From positions 682,001 to 746,000 of the forward strand of contig NZ_JANLGQ010000001.1 of assembly GCF_026157065.1 (NCBI RefSeq): DNA of 64,000 nucleotides, read 5' to 3'. A program made the translations under genes and the position numbers. Position 1 is the stretch's first letter; each line of letters begins with the position of its first letter. A model generated the notes under the pieces. That model saw nothing but the letters and a program-made list of their open reading frames with translations, was not told the origin of the DNA and ran no database searches. Origin of the DNA: Enterococcus sp. HY326 (lineage in GTDB: Bacteria; Bacillota; Bacilli; Lactobacillales; Enterococcaceae). This document shows positions 26,526 through 36,320 of this stretch, piece by piece.

Positions 26526-27194
26526 TTAATCTAACTCTTCTTCAAAGGTAATCGCTTCTTGTAAATCAATTTTAGCAAAATGATTCACACCGATATGATT
26601 GACGCCATTATGGAGCATCATTTTAATTTGCCCGGTAGTCGGATTTTCCAAATTCACCTGCAGATGCAGGGCAGCATTGGCACTTAAATTCCAAATATTG
26701 GCATCCAGATTGGCCTCTTCAGTCTCTAAGCCTTTCCCCAATGAAAAATGATACTGATGGTGTTCTCTGATAAATTCCATCAGCGTAATTTTTTCCTCGA
26801 CTTGATATTGCTGGCTGTCAATTTGAAACAAAATATCTCCCCAGCCAGCCGCCAAGTCTGTCAGTTCCTTCAGGTACTCAGAAACCCGATTAAAAGGGTT
26901 TAATAGTCCAGTTGGATTTAAGCTGACTTCGACAAAGTCAGCCCCTTTTTGAAAGCTATCCGCAATTTCAAAGGAGACTTTGGCATCTGTTCCTTGCGCT
27001 AACGGATAATCAACGACCGCTCCAACAGCAATCCCCGAGCCGGTTAAAAGCTGCGCCGCCCGGTTGACCTGCCAGGGCAACACCAAAATTTTTTTCAAAG
27101 GGGTTCGCTCTAAATACAGCATTCTTTCCACCAGCTGCTGGTCAGTTTGGACAGCATCCAATAAACGCACCGTGATAAAATCAGCTAAATCCAT
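26526..27194 (-). CDS. Deoxyribose-phosphate aldolase-like protein
   Basis: A 222-residue protein with features of a DeoC/TIM-barrel fold: VGAVVDYPLAQGTDAKVSFEIADSFQKGADFVEVSLNPTGLL resembles the first half of DeoC (the fold's GFPLG...K..E...A...GADEIDMV stretch). The C-terminal part is divergent and I cannot identify the Schiff-base lysine with confidence, so catalytic activity is doubtful. It begins 2 bases after the rsmE stop, in the prmA-rsmE cluster, with GGGGAG upstream. A role alongside these genes is unknown. Confidence 0.65.
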   Translation of the reverse strand: MDLADFITVRLLDAVQTDQQLVERMLYLERTPLKKILVLPWQVNRAAQLLTGSGIAVGAVVDYPLAQGTDAKVSFEIADSFQKGADFVEVSLNPTGLLNPFNRVSEYLKELTDLAAGWGDILFQIDSQQYQVEEKITLMEFIREHHQYHFSLGKGLETEEANLDANIWNLSANAALHLQVNLENPTTGQIKMMLHNGVNHIGVNHFAKIDLQEAITFEEELD

Positions 27195-27196
27195 CT

Positions 27197-27946
27197 TTAC
27201 TCCCCTTTCAATTCAAAATAAAAGCTAGCAGCGCTCAGTAGATAAAGCGGCGCTGTTTCCGTCCGTAATATCCGCGGGCCTAAGCCGCAAAGAATTCCGC
27301 CCGCTGCGGTAAATTTTTCAATTTCCGCGGGTGCCAAGCCGCCTTCTGGTCCAAAGATGGCCAGTACCTTTTGGCCAGCCACAGCCTGTTGAAAAGCCTG
27401 AACTAAATGACTTTGCTCCCCCATTTTGGCGCTTTCTTCATAGGCGACCAGAATCAAATCATAATCAGCTAAACGCTTAAAAATGTCCTCTGTTTTTGAA
27501 AACAACTGAATTTCAGGGACGATTTGCCGCTGTGCTTGTTCTGCTGCTTCTTGGGCAATTTTAGTCAGCCGCTGCTGCTTTTTTACGATTTTTTTTTCGT
27601 CCCATTTGACCACCGAAGTTTTCGCTGGAAAGCCGATAAACTGCGCTGCCCCCAACTCCGTGCCCTTTTGAACAATCCATTCCAGCTTATCGCCTTTTGG
27701 GTAGCCACTGGCAATCGTAATGTCAATTGGCAGTTCTTTAGCCTGCTCTTCTTTATACAATTCTTTTGCCAGCACTTGATTTTCAGTTATCTCGACAATT
27801 TCGGCTACCACACTGATACCGTCACTGAAGACCACAAAAATTTTCTCTGGTGACTTCATCCGCATCACGTGGACAATATGATGATAGGCCTCACCGGTTA
27901 AACTTACGGTTGGCTGATAGGTTGCTTCTACAAAATAACGCTGCAT
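27197..27946 (-). CDS. rsmE: 16S rRNA m3U1498 methyltransferase
   Basis: SPOUT-class methyltransferase that modifies U1498 of 16S rRNA. 249 residues. The N-terminal PUA-like region begins MQRYFVE and includes YHHIVHVMRMK; the SPOUT knot is seen in IFGPEGGLAPAEIEKF and LGPRILRTETAPLYLLSA. It starts 3 bases after prmA, indicating translational coupling, as in most Firmicutes. Confidence 0.95.
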   Translation of the reverse strand: MQRYFVEATYQPTVSLTGEAYHHIVHVMRMKSPEKIFVVFSDGISVVAEIVEITENQVLAKELYKEEQAKELPIDITIASGYPKGDKLEWIVQKGTELGAAQFIGFPAKTSVVKWDEKKIVKKQQRLTKIAQEAAEQAQRQIVPEIQLFSKTEDIFKRLADYDLILVAYEESAKMGEQSHLVQAFQQAVAGQKVLAIFGPEGGLAPAEIEKFTAAGGILCGLGPRILRTETAPLYLLSAASFYFELKGE

Positions 27947-27949
27947 ACT

Positions 27950-28894
27950 CTAATCCTCAGTCTTTTTAATAATCATAGCGTACCAATCTTTTTGCTGGAA
28001 GACTTGATCGACGACAAAGCCCACCTCTGCTAAAGCCGTAAAAATCAACGCTTTTTTATCTTCAATGATGCCAGAAATAATCAGGGTGCCGCTAGGCTTC
28101 AATAAACGGAAAGCATCCGGCAGCATCAAGACGATAATGTCCGCCAAAATATTAGCCACAATCACATCTGCTGAAATTTCGACATCCTTTAATAAATCAT
28201 TGGCGGAGACTTTGACATCGACAGCGATTGGATTCATGTCCATGTTTTCTTGAGCCGCTCGAACCGCCACCTCATCCAAATCATAAGCGTAAACATTTTT
28301 TGCCCCTAAATATTTACTGGCAATACTTAAAACCCCTGAGCCAGTGCCAACATCTAACACCGTTTCGCCGCCTCTTAAAACCGTTTCTAACGCTTCTAGA
28401 GTCAGACGAGTTGTCGGATGCGTCCCTGTGCCAAAGGCCATGCCAGGATCTAAGGTAATAATTTTTTCCTCTGGATGACTGGCTTGATATTGCTCCCAGC
28501 TGGGAACAATCGTCAAATAGCGGCTAATGCGGACTGGATGATAATACTTTTTCCAAGCAGTCGCCCAATCGCTTTCGGCCACCTCATTGACGGAAAGTAC
28601 ATTTTTTCCGATTGCCAAACCAAATTCCGGTAATTTTTCGATGCTATCTTTAATAAACGGCAGAATTTCCGGTAAAAAAGTTGTCTCAGGAAAATAGGCC
28701 ATTACCAACGCCCCCTCCGTCAAATCCGTGAAATTTTCCCGTTCAACAATTTCGCCGTAGGGATCTCCTTGATAAAAATCGGCATCGAGAGCATCCTCAA
28801 TCGCTACTCCGCTGGCACCGGCCTCCATCATAATATTAGAAATTGCCTCCACCGCTTCACTAGCAGTTTCAACTTTGACTTCATTCCACTTCAT
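27950..28894 (-). CDS. prmA: Ribosomal protein L11 methyltransferase
   Basis: Trimethylates lysines of ribosomal protein L11. The N-terminal substrate-recognition domain is at 1-120 and the SAM-binding domain has GMAFGTGTHPTT, motif I VLDVGTGSGVLSIAS and the NPPY-like VANILADII. 314 residues, the usual length. GAGGAG precedes the ATG. It is followed at once by rsmE. Confidence 0.96.
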   Translation of the reverse strand: MKWNEVKVETASEAVEAISNIMMEAGASGVAIEDALDADFYQGDPYGEIVERENFTDLTEGALVMAYFPETTFLPEILPFIKDSIEKLPEFGLAIGKNVLSVNEVAESDWATAWKKYYHPVRISRYLTIVPSWEQYQASHPEEKIITLDPGMAFGTGTHPTTRLTLEALETVLRGGETVLDVGTGSGVLSIASKYLGAKNVYAYDLDEVAVRAAQENMDMNPIAVDVKVSANDLLKDVEISADVIVANILADIIVLMLPDAFRLLKPSGTLIISGIIEDKKALIFTALAEVGFVVDQVFQQKDWYAMIIKKTED

Positions 28895-28914
28895 AATTTT
28901 GCTCCTCGCAGTTT

Positions 28915-29388
28915 TTAGTAACTTGGATACGGCAGGAAGGTCGCCAATTCTTTGGCATATTTTTCAACTTCCGCAGAAAAAGCCTGTTCGTTCCAATGCA
29001 GCTCAAAGACCTCTGCTTCACCAGCTAAAAAGTCGAGCAGCTCGCCTTGCCCCTCATCTAAAATAATTTGCAGATAATCCACTAGGCCATTTAAAAAGGC
29101 AATACTCAAGCCTTTTTTGCCTTCGTAGGGGAAAGCTTTCAGATAATCCTCTGCTTGGTAGCGGCTTTTCTCAGGGTTAAATAATAAAATGCCATCTTCA
29201 AATTCAATGACCTCTTCTTCTGAGACGACCCCGTCGGCATCATCAATTGCCTGACCCTCAGTGTTTTCAGCATACAAGCGGAACAAAATCTCAATCGTAT
29301 GATTTTTAGTATCCCAATCTAAAGCGACTTCATAATCGCTAATAGTTTCTAATCGTTCATCTAAATAATGTAAAAAATCTTTTTTCAT
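28915..29388 (-). CDS. DUF3013 family protein
   Basis: Acidic soluble protein of 157 residues of a family restricted largely to Lactobacillales and typically placed upstream of prmA. Recognised by MKKDFLHYLDERLE at the start, the acidic middle and the ending YAKELATFLPYPSY. Function unknown. It overlaps the mpg stop by 4 bases and lies 20 bases before prmA, so it belongs to the mpg-prmA-rsmE transcript. Confidence 0.85.
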   Translation of the reverse strand: MKKDFLHYLDERLETISDYEVALDWDTKNHTIEILFRLYAENTEGQAIDDADGVVSEEEVIEFEDGILLFNPEKSRYQAEDYLKAFPYEGKKGLSIAFLNGLVDYLQIILDEGQGELLDFLAGEAEVFELHWNEQAFSAEVEKYAKELATFLPYPSY

Positions 29389-30014
29389 GTTTCTTTCCTC
29401 CAGCCAAAATCTTCAGCGACTTCACTTTTCTTTTGTTTCGTAATATAAGGATTGCCTTTGACGATATAACGTAAAGGCGCCTCGGTCCAAATCCCTTTAT
29501 TGGGAATCCCAATACGGGGTAGAGAAATAATCTCTTTAGGAATTTTTTGCTTCTCAGCGTCTAAGTACAGGGAACTAGTAAATAAATTTTTACCGTATAA
29601 TTCCTTTTGAATGCCTAGCGCCTGCACTAATTTTCCCGGACCATTAGTTAAATCCGGACCATTGACTCCATGGCGCTTTTCAATCATCAGCGGTAGTCCG
29701 ACCACTGGCTGCAACCCCCGAATCATCACTCCTTGAGGAATTCCCTCCGCTTGAGTAATGATATTTAAAATTAAATGGGTGTGCATTGTATATAAATAGA
29801 AACTACCGGCGGCTTGATACATCGCCTGGACTCTTGGCGTTTGCCGCATACCAAAGCTGTGGGCCGCTTGGTCGTCTGGCCCTAAGTAAGCTTCCACATC
29901 GACTAAATAGCCGGCTAAAATTCCTTGGGGCGTTTCGTGTACCAGATATTGCCCCAATAGTTTTTGGGCAATTTCCTCTGTACTTCCTTGAAAAAAATCT
30001 GCTGTTATCCTCAT
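29385..30014 (-). CDS. DNA-3-methyladenine glycosylase (AAG/MPG family)
   Basis: Base-excision repair glycosylase that removes alkylated purines. 209 residues with LVDVEAYLGPDDQAAHSFGMRQTPR holding the catalytic Glu, followed by GSFYLYTMHTHLILNIIT and NGPGKLVQALGI. The start at 30014 is chosen because AAAGGGTGAG lies upstream; the longer frame from 30041 has no such site. First gene of the cluster leading into the DUF3013 gene and prmA. Confidence 0.93.
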   Translation of the reverse strand: MRITADFFQGSTEEIAQKLLGQYLVHETPQGILAGYLVDVEAYLGPDDQAAHSFGMRQTPRVQAMYQAAGSFYLYTMHTHLILNIITQAEGIPQGVMIRGLQPVVGLPLMIEKRHGVNGPDLTNGPGKLVQALGIQKELYGKNLFTSSLYLDAEKQKIPKEIISLPRIGIPNKGIWTEAPLRYIVKGNPYITKQKKSEVAEDFGWRKET

Positions 30015-30125
30015 CTGTCTCACCCTTTCTATCATACACAAAAGCAGCCGGGGTTGCCATTTATTCCGCTGATTCTTTTTACGATAATTTCAATGGAGCA
30101 TTCATGAACAAAAAGCGTGGGCGTG

Positions 30126-30131
30126 CTATAC
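30126..30131 (+). promoter_or_regulatory. -10 element of rarA
   Basis: TATACT, 31 bases before the rarA ATG. A -35 is not clear. Confidence 0.5.
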
Positions 30132-30162
30132 TTGTTTTAGCAACACGTCAGGAGGAATACTT

Positions 30163-31446
30163 ATGCAACAGCCCCTTGCCTATCGCATGCGGCCCCGCAA
30201 TTTAGATGAAGTGGTCGGCCAGCAGCACTTAGTTGGACCCGGGAAAATTATTCGCCGCATGGTGGAGGCCGAAATGCTTTCTTCGATGATTTTATACGGT
30301 CCCCCCGGCACTGGAAAAACTAGTATCGCCAGTGCGATTGCCGGCTCGACACAATATGCCTTTCGCATTTTAAATGCTGCAACAGATACTAAAAAAGATT
30401 TGCAGATTGTCGCTGAAGAAGCCCGCATGAGCGGCACCGTCATTTTATTATTGGATGAAGTCCATCGCTTAGATAAAACCAAACAGGATTTTTTACTGCC
30501 CCATTTAGAGAGTGGCCGCATTATTTTAATCGGCGCCACCACAGAAAATCCTTATATTACAATTAATCCAGCAATTCGTAGCCGGACGCAGATTTTTGAA
30601 GTCAAACCATTACAAGAAGCTGATATTCAAAAAGCCATCCGCTTAGCCTTAGCAGACAAAGAGCGGGGGCTCGGTGAGTATCCGGTTGAGCTGGATGAAA
30701 ATGCCCTGCTCCATCTCTCAAGAGGCACCAATGGCGATTTGCGCAGTTCATTAAATGCCCTAGAACTGGCGACTCGTTCGACACCGAAATCTGAGGATGG
30801 CATCATTCATTTGACCTTAGAAATTATTGAAGAATGCCTGCAAAGAAAAGCGTTAACCCACGGTAAGGATGGCGATGCCCATTATGATGTGATTTCCGCC
30901 TTTCAAAAATCCATTCGCGGTAGCGATGTCGATGCCGCTTTGCATTATCTAGGCCGGCTGGTGGAAGCCGGCGATTTGCCGATTATCTGTCGCCGCTTGA
31001 TGGTGATTGGTTACGAAGATATCGGTCTCGCCAATCCTGCGGCTGCGGCTCGGACCGTCAACGCTGTCTTAGCTGCCGAACGACTGGGCCTACCGGAAGC
31101 CCGCATTCCACTAGCGGATACCGTAGTTGATTTATGTTTGTCACCAAAATCAAACTCAGCCTATGTGGCTTTAGACGCTGCTATTGGTGACATTCGAGAA
31201 AATGGTGCCGGCGATGTCCCCGATCATTTAAGGGACAGTCATTACAAAGGCGCTAAAAGTTTAGGGCGGGGCATTGATTACCAATATCCCCACAATTTTG
31301 AAAATGCATGGGTCGATCAAGAATATTTACCAGAACAATTCAGACAGTCACGGTACTACCAACCAAAGAGCACCGGCAAATATGAACAAGCGTTAGGTCA
31401 ACAATACCAGCGTATTCAAAATTGGAAAAAGAATGGCAAAAAATAA
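30163..31446 (+). CDS. rarA: Replication-associated recombination protein RarA (MgsA)
   Basis: AAA+ clamp-loader-like ATPase acting at stalled replication forks. Walker A GPPGTGKTS is at 46-54 and Walker B with ILLLDEVHR near 93-101; the sensor 1 region reads LIGATTENPY. The C-terminal tetramerisation domain contains DIGLANPAAAARTVNAV and PKSNSAYVALDAA. 427 residues, usual length. GGAGGA precedes the ATG. The 6S RNA gene follows, as in many Firmicutes. Confidence 0.96.
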   Translation: MQQPLAYRMRPRNLDEVVGQQHLVGPGKIIRRMVEAEMLSSMILYGPPGTGKTSIASAIAGSTQYAFRILNAATDTKKDLQIVAEEARMSGTVILLLDEVHRLDKTKQDFLLPHLESGRIILIGATTENPYITINPAIRSRTQIFEVKPLQEADIQKAIRLALADKERGLGEYPVELDENALLHLSRGTNGDLRSSLNALELATRSTPKSEDGIIHLTLEIIEECLQRKALTHGKDGDAHYDVISAFQKSIRGSDVDAALHYLGRLVEAGDLPIICRRLMVIGYEDIGLANPAAAARTVNAVLAAERLGLPEARIPLADTVVDLCLSPKSNSAYVALDAAIGDIRENGAGDVPDHLRDSHYKGAKSLGRGIDYQYPHNFENAWVDQEYLPEQFRQSRYYQPKSTGKYEQALGQQYQRIQNWKKNGKK

Positions 31447-31480
31447 TGATAAAGCGCTTCAAAAAATCTAAACAGTTTGA

Positions 31481-31509
31481 TTGCACTTTTATTTTTCCTA
31501 TGCTACTAT
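31481..31509 (+). promoter_or_regulatory. Promoter of the 6S RNA gene
   Basis: TTGCAC (31481-31486) and TACTAT (31504-31509) with a 17-base spacer, just upstream of the RNA. Confidence 0.55.
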
Positions 31510-31516
31510 ATATCCA

Positions 31517-31760
31517 TAGATAGGAAATCTGTGATGTTCGAATTATCCTTTTTGTGTGTTGACCGAACATTTTTATTGATATTTCGGGATCCTTCTTGTG
31601 TCGAAGTTGGTAACATGCCTTCTCTTTTGGTAGTTCGAGACCTAGACCGTGGAACCCACCTGCTTAGATTGCGGGATCAATACTACAGGATGAACAACGG
31701 CATCGACGGATCTAACCTAAGAATAAAGCAATTTGCTTCGGCAAGTTGCTTTTTCTATTT
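31517..31760 (+). ncRNA. ssrS: 6S RNA
   Basis: Regulatory RNA that mimics an open promoter and binds housekeeping RNA polymerase. The call rests on its place directly downstream of rarA, the conserved GATGTTCGA start region, the lack of any convincing reading frame, extensive internal pairing, and an intrinsic terminator at 31728-31758 (AAGCAATTTGC/GCAAGTTGCTT, TTCG loop, T run). The ends are estimates: the 5' end from the promoter, the 3' end from the T run. Confidence 0.8.
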
Positions 31761-31787
31761 CTCAAAAAAATTTAGCGAGGCTTTTTT

Positions 31788-32069
31788 ATGATTCTGATTT
31801 TATTAGGCATAGTTGCCGCATTTTTATTATTGATGGCTTTCTTTTTAATCAAAAAAAACCGCAGCTTTCTAGCACTGATTGGCGATTCAAATGCCAGTCT
31901 AACCTTTCTCAAACAAAGCGGTCTGATTTTTATTCTTTTAGCGGTCGGCAGTCTAGCTATTGGGTTTTTAAACAGTAAATTTTGGGCAATTCTCTACTTG
32001 GCTGTGATAATTTTTTATTCTGGCGTTTTTAGTTTAAGCCTGTCAAAAAAAATCAAAGACAAGCCGTAA
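31788..32069 (+). CDS. Small membrane protein, 93 aa
   Basis: Hydrophobic protein with three membrane segments: about 2-21 (ILILLGIVAAFLLLMAFFLI), 44-63 and 68-88, and a basic end KKIKDKP. Its layout fits small Lactobacillales membrane proteins annotated as DUF3899 or similar, but I do not assign a family. AGCGAGG lies before the ATG. Between 6S RNA and uspA, same strand. Confidence 0.7.
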   Translation: MILILLGIVAAFLLLMAFFLIKKNRSFLALIGDSNASLTFLKQSGLIFILLAVGSLAIGFLNSKFWAILYLAVIIFYSGVFSLSLSKKIKDKP

Positions 32070-32240
32070 ATTTTAATGCCCTTTCAATTGTCGGGAAAGC
32101 CGATTTGGTCTAAAATAGAAGTGTCAGGAGAGTGATTTTAAAACTTGCCTAGCTGTCCAGATTTTCTAGTCTTCTACTCAGCATTAATCGGCAAATTTTT
32201 AAGAACTCAACCGCAGAAAAAAATGAAGAGGAGTGATTCC

Positions 32241-32714
32241 ATGTTACAGCAATATAGTAAAATTATGGTGGCCATCGACGGATCGGCAGAGGCTGAACTA
32301 GCCTTCAAAAAGGCTGTCAACGTAGCGAAACGGAACCAAGCCAAATTATTATTGGCCCATGTCATTGATACCCGTTCCTTCCAAACTGTTTCATCTTTTG
32401 ACGGATTATTAGCAGAACAAGCCACTGAAATGGCCAAGCAAACTTTACAGGATTATAAAAACGAAGCCAATAAAAATGGTATCACTGATGTTGAAACCGT
32501 GATTGAATACGGTTCGCCAAAACCAATTATTGCCAAGCAAATTCCAGAAGACCATGCTGTCGATTTAATTATGCTAGGTGCTACTGGCTTAAACGCTGTG
32601 GAACGACTATTCATCGGCTCTGTATCAGAATATGTTATCCGCACTGCATCCTGTGATGTTTTAATTGTCCGTACTGATTTGGCCAACAAACTACCTGAAG
32701 ACACAGAAAAATAA
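32241..32714 (+). CDS. Universal stress protein UspA family
   Basis: Cytoplasmic 157-residue Usp domain protein. The start at 32241 is chosen for the GAGGAG upstream; a longer in-frame opening at 32145 lacks support. IMVAIDGSAEAELAFKKAV is the N-terminal strand-loop, and the ATP-binding motif G-2x-G-9x-G-S/T is visible in LGATGLNAVERLFIGSVSEYV. Probably an ATP-binding stress protein. A long terminator follows. Confidence 0.92.
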   Translation: MLQQYSKIMVAIDGSAEAELAFKKAVNVAKRNQAKLLLAHVIDTRSFQTVSSFDGLLAEQATEMAKQTLQDYKNEANKNGITDVETVIEYGSPKPIIAKQIPEDHAVDLIMLGATGLNAVERLFIGSVSEYVIRTASCDVLIVRTDLANKLPEDTEK

Positions 32715-32722
32715 TTTTTAAC

Positions 32723-32778
32723 AAATAAAGAAGGAGCTAAAATCGGCGTTACACAGATTTTAGTTCCTTCTTTATTTT
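32723..32778 (+). terminator. Terminator of uspA
   Basis: AAATAAAGAAGGAGCTAAAATC pairs with the downstream arm ending at 32774 through a stem of about 20 bp, then a T tract; it may also end the add side. Confidence 0.85.
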
Positions 32779-32817
32779 GGTTTTTTATTCGAAAAAGAGT
32801 TATTGCTGCAATTAGAT

Positions 32818-33816
32818 TTATACCTGATAGCCTTGGGTAATTTTTTCAGCCAATTCTTTTTTCACAGCTTCATCGGCAAAGCTGTGGGTCAAGGCCTGCA
32901 GATTCAATTGCTGCATTTCAGCCTGTGTCAAAGCGAAATGCTCGACTAAAAATTGATATTCCTGCGTCAAATTAGTCTGGGAGACACCTCGGTTGTCGGT
33001 ATTGATGGAGCAAAGCAGACCACTGTCAAAAAATTGCCGAAATGGATAATCGGCAATACTGGCAACTGCTTTGGTTTGCAAATTACTGGTAGGACACAGT
33101 TCGATTAAAACCTGCTGTTCCCGGCAAAAATTCTGAGCCGCTAAGTCATCTTTTATTGCCACCCCATGACCAATTCTTTTAGCACCTAATTGAATACTCT
33201 CCACCACGTTGCGGGGACAGCCACATTCACCGGCATGCAATGTAATCTGCAAATTATGCTGCTTGGCAAAGGCTAAAAAAATACCAAATTCCGCCGGCGG
33301 ATAATTGGCCTCATCACCAGCGAAATCCACCCCGACGACTTTTTCTTTAGCACTGTCTGCCGCCGCTTGAAACACCGCTTGATTGACCGCTGCTTCATGA
33401 TGGCGCATGCCACAAATTAATAAATTGACGTGGATATCAAACAACGCTTCCCCCTGTTTTACTCCAGCAGCGACTGCTGTAATAACCTCGGCTAGCGATA
33501 ATCCTTTTTCCCGATGCAATTCCGGTGCAAAACGAATTTCTAGATAGCAAATATTTTCACTAGCAGCTTGTTCAATGACATCGATTGCTGCTAATGTCAA
33601 ATTTTCGGCCGTCTGCAAAAGAGGCAAAACAACATCAAAGCAACGAAGATAGTCGGCTAAGCTCTCGCAATTTTCCGGTACCACAGCTTCTTTTACGAGG
33701 GCTTGCGGCAGGCCCTCTTGCTGGGCTAATTTTTGCAGTAGCTTTTGACTTAAGGACCCATCTAAATGACAATGCAGCTCAACTTTTGGTAATTGTTGCA
33801 AAATTTCTCTTTCCAC
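32818..33816 (-). CDS. add: Adenosine deaminase
   Basis: Metal-dependent hydrolase converting adenosine to inosine in purine salvage. The zinc ligands H15 and H17 are in VELHCHLDGSL; the catalytic Glu lies in LHAGECG; GHG follows in RIGHGVAI and the last ligand in NTDNRGVS. 332 residues, usual length. Single gene between uspA and ackA. Confidence 0.94.
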   Translation of the reverse strand: MEREILQQLPKVELHCHLDGSLSQKLLQKLAQQEGLPQALVKEAVVPENCESLADYLRCFDVVLPLLQTAENLTLAAIDVIEQAASENICYLEIRFAPELHREKGLSLAEVITAVAAGVKQGEALFDIHVNLLICGMRHHEAAVNQAVFQAAADSAKEKVVGVDFAGDEANYPPAEFGIFLAFAKQHNLQITLHAGECGCPRNVVESIQLGAKRIGHGVAIKDDLAAQNFCREQQVLIELCPTSNLQTKAVASIADYPFRQFFDSGLLCSINTDNRGVSQTNLTQEYQFLVEHFALTQAEMQQLNLQALTHSFADEAVKKELAEKITQGYQV

Positions 33817-33909
33817 AGCCAGCCTCCTGATAAATGTTTTCTAAATTTTTATCATAATTTCTAAGCAGAGGCAACAATTTTGACTGATTTTTAATTAAAG
33901 ACAAACAAA

Positions 33910-33948
33910 AAAGCTGAAACCGCTCATTACGAGCCAGCTTCAGCTTTA
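33910..33948 (-). terminator. Terminator of ackA
   Basis: AAAGCTGAA and TTCAGCTTT pair, with a further inner stem; A run at 33904-33912 gives the U tract on the minus strand. Confidence 0.8.
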
Positions 33949-33961
33949 AAATTTCTGATGA

Positions 33962-35146
33962 TTATTTTCTTAAACGTTCAACATCACGGGCAATCATTAA
34001 TTCTTCGTCTGTTGGAATCAAGAGCACTTTCACTTTTGATTCAGGCGTTGAAATAACTAATTCTTCGCCGCGTTTAGCATTTTGTTCAGGGTCGATTTCA
34101 GCACCAAACCAGCTCATACCGTTGATTACTTCTGAACGAACATGGGCATCATTTTCACCGATACCAGCAGTGAAGACAATCGCATCCACACCGTTCATTG
34201 TTGTCACATAGCCACCGATATATTTACGGATACGGTCAGTGAAAACATCATAAGCTACTTGCACTTCTTCTTTATCGATGTTTGCTTCTAGATCACGCAT
34301 ATCACTAGACAAGCCTGTCAAACCAAGTAACCCTGATTTTTTATTTAAGACATCGACCATTTCGTTGATGTCGATATTTAATTTGCCCATCAAGTAAGGT
34401 AAAATCGCTGGATCTAAATCACCAGAACGAGTTCCCATTGTTACACCAGCTAACGGTGTGAAGCCCATTGATGTGTCAACAGATTTTCCGCCATCGACAG
34501 CCGTAATAGAAGCACCATTACCAAGGTGAGCTGTGATAATTTTTAATTCTTCGATTGGTTTACCTAACATAGCTGCTGCCCGCTCTGAAACATAGCGATG
34601 ACTAGTTCCGTGGAAACCATATTTACGGACTTTAAAGTCGTTATAATATTCCATTGGTAAACTGTATAGGTAATTGTGTTTTGGCATAGTTGCATGGAAA
34701 GCTGTATCAAACACTGCCACTGAAATAATTTCTGGCAAAATTTTCTTGAAGGCTTGAATTCCCATTAAGTTAGCAGGGTTGTGCAATGGTGCAAATTCAG
34801 ATAATTCTTGAATGTTTTTAATGACTTCATCATCAATCACAACAGAATCGCTGTACATTTCGCCCCCGTGAACCACGCGATGGCCAACTCCGGTAATTTC
34901 ATCGTAGGCCCCTAAAATGTTTAATTCGATTAATTTGTCCAATAACATTTTGACTGCGACTTCATGATCGTTGATATCAGTGATTTCTTCGTATTTTTCA
35001 CCTTCACCGTATTTGATGGTAAAGATTGAATCGTTTAAACCAATTCTTTCAACAATTCCTTTTGCGACGACTTCTTCAGTTGGCATTTGGTATAATTGCC
35101 ATTTCAAACTTGAACTTCCAGCGTTAATTGCGATTGTTTTAGACAT
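33962..35146 (-). CDS. ackA: Acetate kinase
   Basis: Makes ATP from acetyl phosphate in fermentation, and interconverts acetate and acetyl phosphate. 394 residues. Conserved blocks: [15 protein letters not shown] at the start, [41 protein letters not shown] and [18 protein letters not shown] precedes the ATG. It follows the ytxK-like methyltransferase gene by 19 bases; this comG-methyltransferase-ackA order is common in Lactobacillales. Confidence 0.97.
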   Translation of the reverse strand: MSKTIAINAGSSSLKWQLYQMPTEEVVAKGIVERIGLNDSIFTIKYGEGEKYEEITDINDHEVAVKMLLDKLIELNILGAYDEITGVGHRVVHGGEMYSDSVVIDDEVIKNIQELSEFAPLHNPANLMGIQAFKKILPEIISVAVFDTAFHATMPKHNYLYSLPMEYYNDFKVRKYGFHGTSHRYVSERAAAMLGKPIEELKIITAHLGNGASITAVDGGKSVDTSMGFTPLAGVTMGTRSGDLDPAILPYLMGKLNIDINEMVDVLNKKSGLLGLTGLSSDMRDLEANIDKEEVQVAYDVFTDRIRKYIGGYVTTMNGVDAIVFTAGIGENDAHVRSEVINGMSWFGAEIDPEQNAKRGEELVISTPESKVKVLLIPTDEELMIARDVERLRK

Positions 35147-35165
35147 TGTACTCTCCTTAAGTTGT

Positions 35166-36164
35166 TTATAAATTTAAAGACTCCCAGTCTTTGAATTTCT
35201 CAATAAATTCCGTCATGCTTTCAGCATTTTTTAGTGAACCGAGATTCGCTAGTAAAACTTCTGCTTGTTTAGCTTCTGCTCCCCGTTTTTGCAGAATAAC
35301 AATACTCTTACGGGAACTAGCACTGGTAAATAAGTCTGCCGGCAGCTGTACCATGCCCTGCAGATAGACCTCGTGTGCCAGCCAATTTTTCAGCTGCGGT
35401 CCTTGTTCTGTTTCTAAAAAATTAGTCGGTAACAAAAATAGGCCAAAGCCAGCTTCTCTGACATATTTCATGCCTTGCTCCAACAGAAGATGATGGGCAA
35501 AAGTATGACCTTCTTTGACGCCAACAGCAAATTCCTGTGCCTTTTGATTATTAGGATAATAGCCGATTGGTAAATCGCCAAAAACGGCATCGACGGGATC
35601 AACTAATAAATCCTGCAGCGCATCTTGATGGAAATAAGCGACAGATTTTTTTAAAAAATCTGTATTGGCAGCGGCTACACTTAAGAGCGTTTCATCAATA
35701 TCAACACCAAAGGCTGTAACCTTTTTGCCTGCTGTTTCAAGATTTGACACTACAGTTAATAAAAGATTACCTAAACCGGATGCGATATCCAACAGTCTCA
35801 GGTTTTCTTGAGGCAAGAGCTGCTGCACTAAAAAGACAAATAAAAAACCAATACTGTCTGGCGTCAATTGATGATTCGCCTGAAGCGGTTCTTTTTGCAT
35901 GCCTTTTAATAAAACTAGTTGGAAAACTTGCCGCCATTCCTCAGCACTTAAATCCAGTTTCTTAAGATTTGTATAAGCTGTCTCTAAAATAGCCACGACT
36001 TCCGGTGAAGGCTGATTATCAATCACCCGAACTTGAAAATTATCGTTAAAATTTTCAACTGTTTCACTATAGGATTCAAGAAAACTGAGCTCCAGATTTT
36101 CCGCCAAAGCGCTAACTGCCGCCTCCATTTGATTAAAAGCCGTTTCAATTTTTTCAAGTTTCAA
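35166..36164 (-). CDS. Class I SAM-dependent methyltransferase (YtxK-like)
   Basis: N6-adenine methylase-like protein of 332 residues found between comG genes and ackA in many Lactobacillales. Motif I is [17 protein letters not shown], and the catalytic motif position holds [10 protein letters not shown] where NPPY is usual. The start codon is TTG (36162-36164), with GAGGT 9 bases upstream. The C-terminal half carries [13 protein letters not shown] and a helicase-like fold end. The target is unknown; the altered NPPY suggests a changed or lost activity, a feature I believe is general for the family. Confidence 0.88.
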   Translation of the reverse strand: MKLEKIETAFNQMEAAVSALAENLELSFLESYSETVENFNDNFQVRVIDNQPSPEVVAILETAYTNLKKLDLSAEEWRQVFQLVLLKGMQKEPLQANHQLTPDSIGFLFVFLVQQLLPQENLRLLDIASGLGNLLLTVVSNLETAGKKVTAFGVDIDETLLSVAAANTDFLKKSVAYFHQDALQDLLVDPVDAVFGDLPIGYYPNNQKAQEFAVGVKEGHTFAHHLLLEQGMKYVREAGFGLFLLPTNFLETEQGPQLKNWLAHEVYLQGMVQLPADLFTSASSRKSIVILQKRGAEAKQAEVLLANLGSLKNAESMTEFIEKFKDWESLNL

Positions 36165-36320
36165 AATGACGACCTCATTTCTTGATTATAACACCTTGTT
36201 TACCTGTACAATTTTAGACAAAATTTGTGAAATAATCAATCCTTTTGTTAAAAAGGTTTTTTGTGAATTTTAGCACAAAAAAAGAAACAGAGAGTTCTAT
36301 GTCCCCATTTCTCATCTGTA

